Both the position numbers and the translations under genes were made by a program. This document shows, piece by piece, positions 63,321 to 64,000 of a DNA stretch of 64,000 nucleotides. Under the pieces are notes generated by a model. The model saw only the letters and a program-made list of their open reading frames with translations, was not told where the DNA came from and did not search any database. Source of the stretch: Lactobacillus sp. Sy-1 (GTDB lineage: Bacteria > Bacillota > Bacilli > Lactobacillales > Lactobacillaceae). The DNA lies in assembly GCF_019303535.1 (NCBI RefSeq), contig NZ_JACCIU010000001.1:558001-622000 (forward strand), in the 5' to 3' direction. Every line of letters starts with the position of its first letter. Within the stretch, counting starts at the first letter, position 1.

Positions 63321-63351
63321 ATGATATGCCTTCGGGTGCACACCAAGGCAA
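63321..63351 (-). promoter_or_regulatory. MerR-type promoter of the SDR gene
   Basis: On the minus strand, TTGCCT (63351-63346), a long 19-bp spacer and TATCAT (63326-63321). The region 63328-63349 holds an imperfect dyad (GCCTT at one end, AAGGC at the other, GGTG-TG-CACC in the middle on the minus strand). A 19-20 bp spacer with a dyad between the boxes is the hallmark of MerR-activated promoters. Confidence 0.65.
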
Positions 63352-63422
63352 GCAAAAACGATAAATTAATTTTTGAACGACTAAATGGGGATGCGTATAT
63401 ATTTTATATTCATTCACAATTG

Positions 63423-63442
63423 TTCTATAATAAATTATAGAA
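63423..63442. promoter_or_regulatory. Palindrome containing -10 boxes on both strands
   Basis: TTCTATAAT-AA-ATTATAGAA is a 9-bp inverted repeat with a 2-bp centre. It contains TATAAT on the plus strand (63426-63431) toward the BCCT gene and on the minus strand toward the SDR gene. Good -35 boxes are lacking, so activation by a bound protein is plausible. Confidence 0.5.
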
Positions 63443-63593
63443 AATGAAAACCTAAAATTTGATAGTCATTTTCAACCCACCATTGACGGTTACGAATATT
63501 TACATATCGCTTGTGGCGAGCTGTTTAGTTTCAAATTTTACTATGTTGACCCTTTAATGGGGCTGCATTTTTAATTTTTGAGGAGGATTTTTT
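63443..63593 (+). promoter_or_regulatory. Structured leader of the BCCT gene
   Basis: About 150 nt without a gene. A 10-bp long-range stem, TAAAATTTGA (63453-63462) with TCAAATTTTA (63531-63540), encloses smaller hairpins (GTCA/TGAC near 63464-63486; CGC/GCG near 63508-63518). Downstream, CCC-GGG pairing and a U-rich stretch (63566-63579) precede the ribosome binding site GAGGAGG (63580-63586). It could be a regulatory RNA; I recognise no known riboswitch consensus. Confidence 0.4.
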
Positions 63594-64000
63594 ATTTTTA
63601 AAAATAAAAAGATCAATAAGGTTATTTTTATTCCGACGGTCATTTTATTTATCTGCGTTTCAGCATTATTAATGATTGGTGGATCTTCGATTCGGGGCGT
63701 ATTAAATTCAATCTTAGCATGGGTTTCTGGTGAAATGGGCTGGGGCTACATGTGGATTTATGTAATTAATTTCGTCTTTTTTGTCTTCATTATTCTAAGT
63801 AAGTACGGGGGCATCAAACTCGGTGACAAGGATGAAAAGCCGGCCTACGGTAATTTTCAGTGGGGCGCAATGGTCTTTGCTACCGCCATTGATGCCAGTA
63901 TCCTAATGCTTAGTATGGTCGATCCACTGCGGTACTTACAGGACCCGCCATTTGGTGCAAAGCCCTATTCCGAAGAGGCGTATGGACTGGCCCATATGTT
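63594..64000 (+). CDS. BCCT-family transporter, N-terminal part (window edge)
   Basis: The first 135 residues of a betaine/choline/carnitine-type transporter run off the window. Visible are the first helices (NKVIFIPTVILFICVSALLM; WGYMWIYVINFVFFVFIIL), KYGGIKLG and the family stretch VDPLRYLQDPPFG. These carriers import compatible solutes for osmotic protection. GAGGAGG is 7 nt before an ATT codon at 63594 that opens the frame. An in-frame TGA lies at 63579, and no ATG, GTG or TTG occurs before ATG 63672, which would delete most of the first helix. AUU therefore seems to be the start codon, as in infC. Confidence 0.82.
   Translation, partial: MFKNKKINKVIFIPTVILFICVSALLMIGGSSIRGVLNSILAWVSGEMGWGYMWIYVINFVFFVFIILSKYGGIKLGDKDEKPAYGNFQWGAMVFATAIDASILMLSMVDPLRYLQDPPFGAKPYSEEAYGLAHM

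Overview
The window looks like a chromosomal segment of a low-GC Gram-positive lactic acid bacterium of the family Lactobacillaceae. The signs are AAGGAGG-type ribosome binding sites, a complete type II fatty-acid operon of Firmicutes content, a KxYKxGKxW-type secretion signal, a D-lactate dehydrogenase and many small lineage-type secreted proteins. The secreted fructan-active enzyme and the giant repeat protein fit the fructophilic, insect- or flower-associated lactobacilli (Apilactobacillus/Fructilactobacillus/Nicoliella-like), but genus cannot be settled from the sequence alone. No rRNA, tRNA, IS element, prophage or CRISPR array was seen.

Region 1 (1-10,080) is one fatty-acid synthesis operon: fabH, acpP, fabD, fabG, accB, a FabZ-like gene, accC, accD, accA, fabI, a phosphopantetheinyl transferase, fabZ and fabF. 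It makes malonyl-ACP, runs the elongation cycle and activates the carrier protein. The FabZ-like gene between accB and accC has lost the catalytic histidine motif, while the copy before fabF is intact.

Region 2 (10,081-21,080) is cell-surface DNA: a 1,319-residue Ser/Ala-rich secreted protein behind a structured double-promoter leader, a secreted GH32-type fructan enzyme with wall-binding repeats, a TetR regulator, a possible small RNA, and a secreted propeller-like protein with a coiled-coil insertion.

Region 3 (21,081-26,224) holds small secreted and cytosolic proteins, a D-2-hydroxyacid (lactate) dehydrogenase behind what looks like a leader-peptide attenuator, galE, an aldo/keto reductase and two small genes.

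Region 4 (26,296-45,504) is a single 19.2 kb gene for a 6,402-residue all-helical repeat protein with no visible export signal or anchor.

Region 5 (45,560-52,610) is transport: three EamA/DMT exporters around an amino-acid permease that has a second leader-peptide attenuator, then a GT-C-like membrane protein.

Region 6 (52,610-64,000) is a mosaic of short units: small acidic or basic proteins, three more transcription regulators, a cold-shock protein, an NAD(P)H oxidoreductase, RNase H, an acetyltransferase, two MFS transporters, an HXXEE membrane protein with a divergent TetR gene, a MerR/SDR pair with a MerR-type 19-bp-spacer promoter, and the start of a BCCT transporter that seems to begin with an AUU codon.
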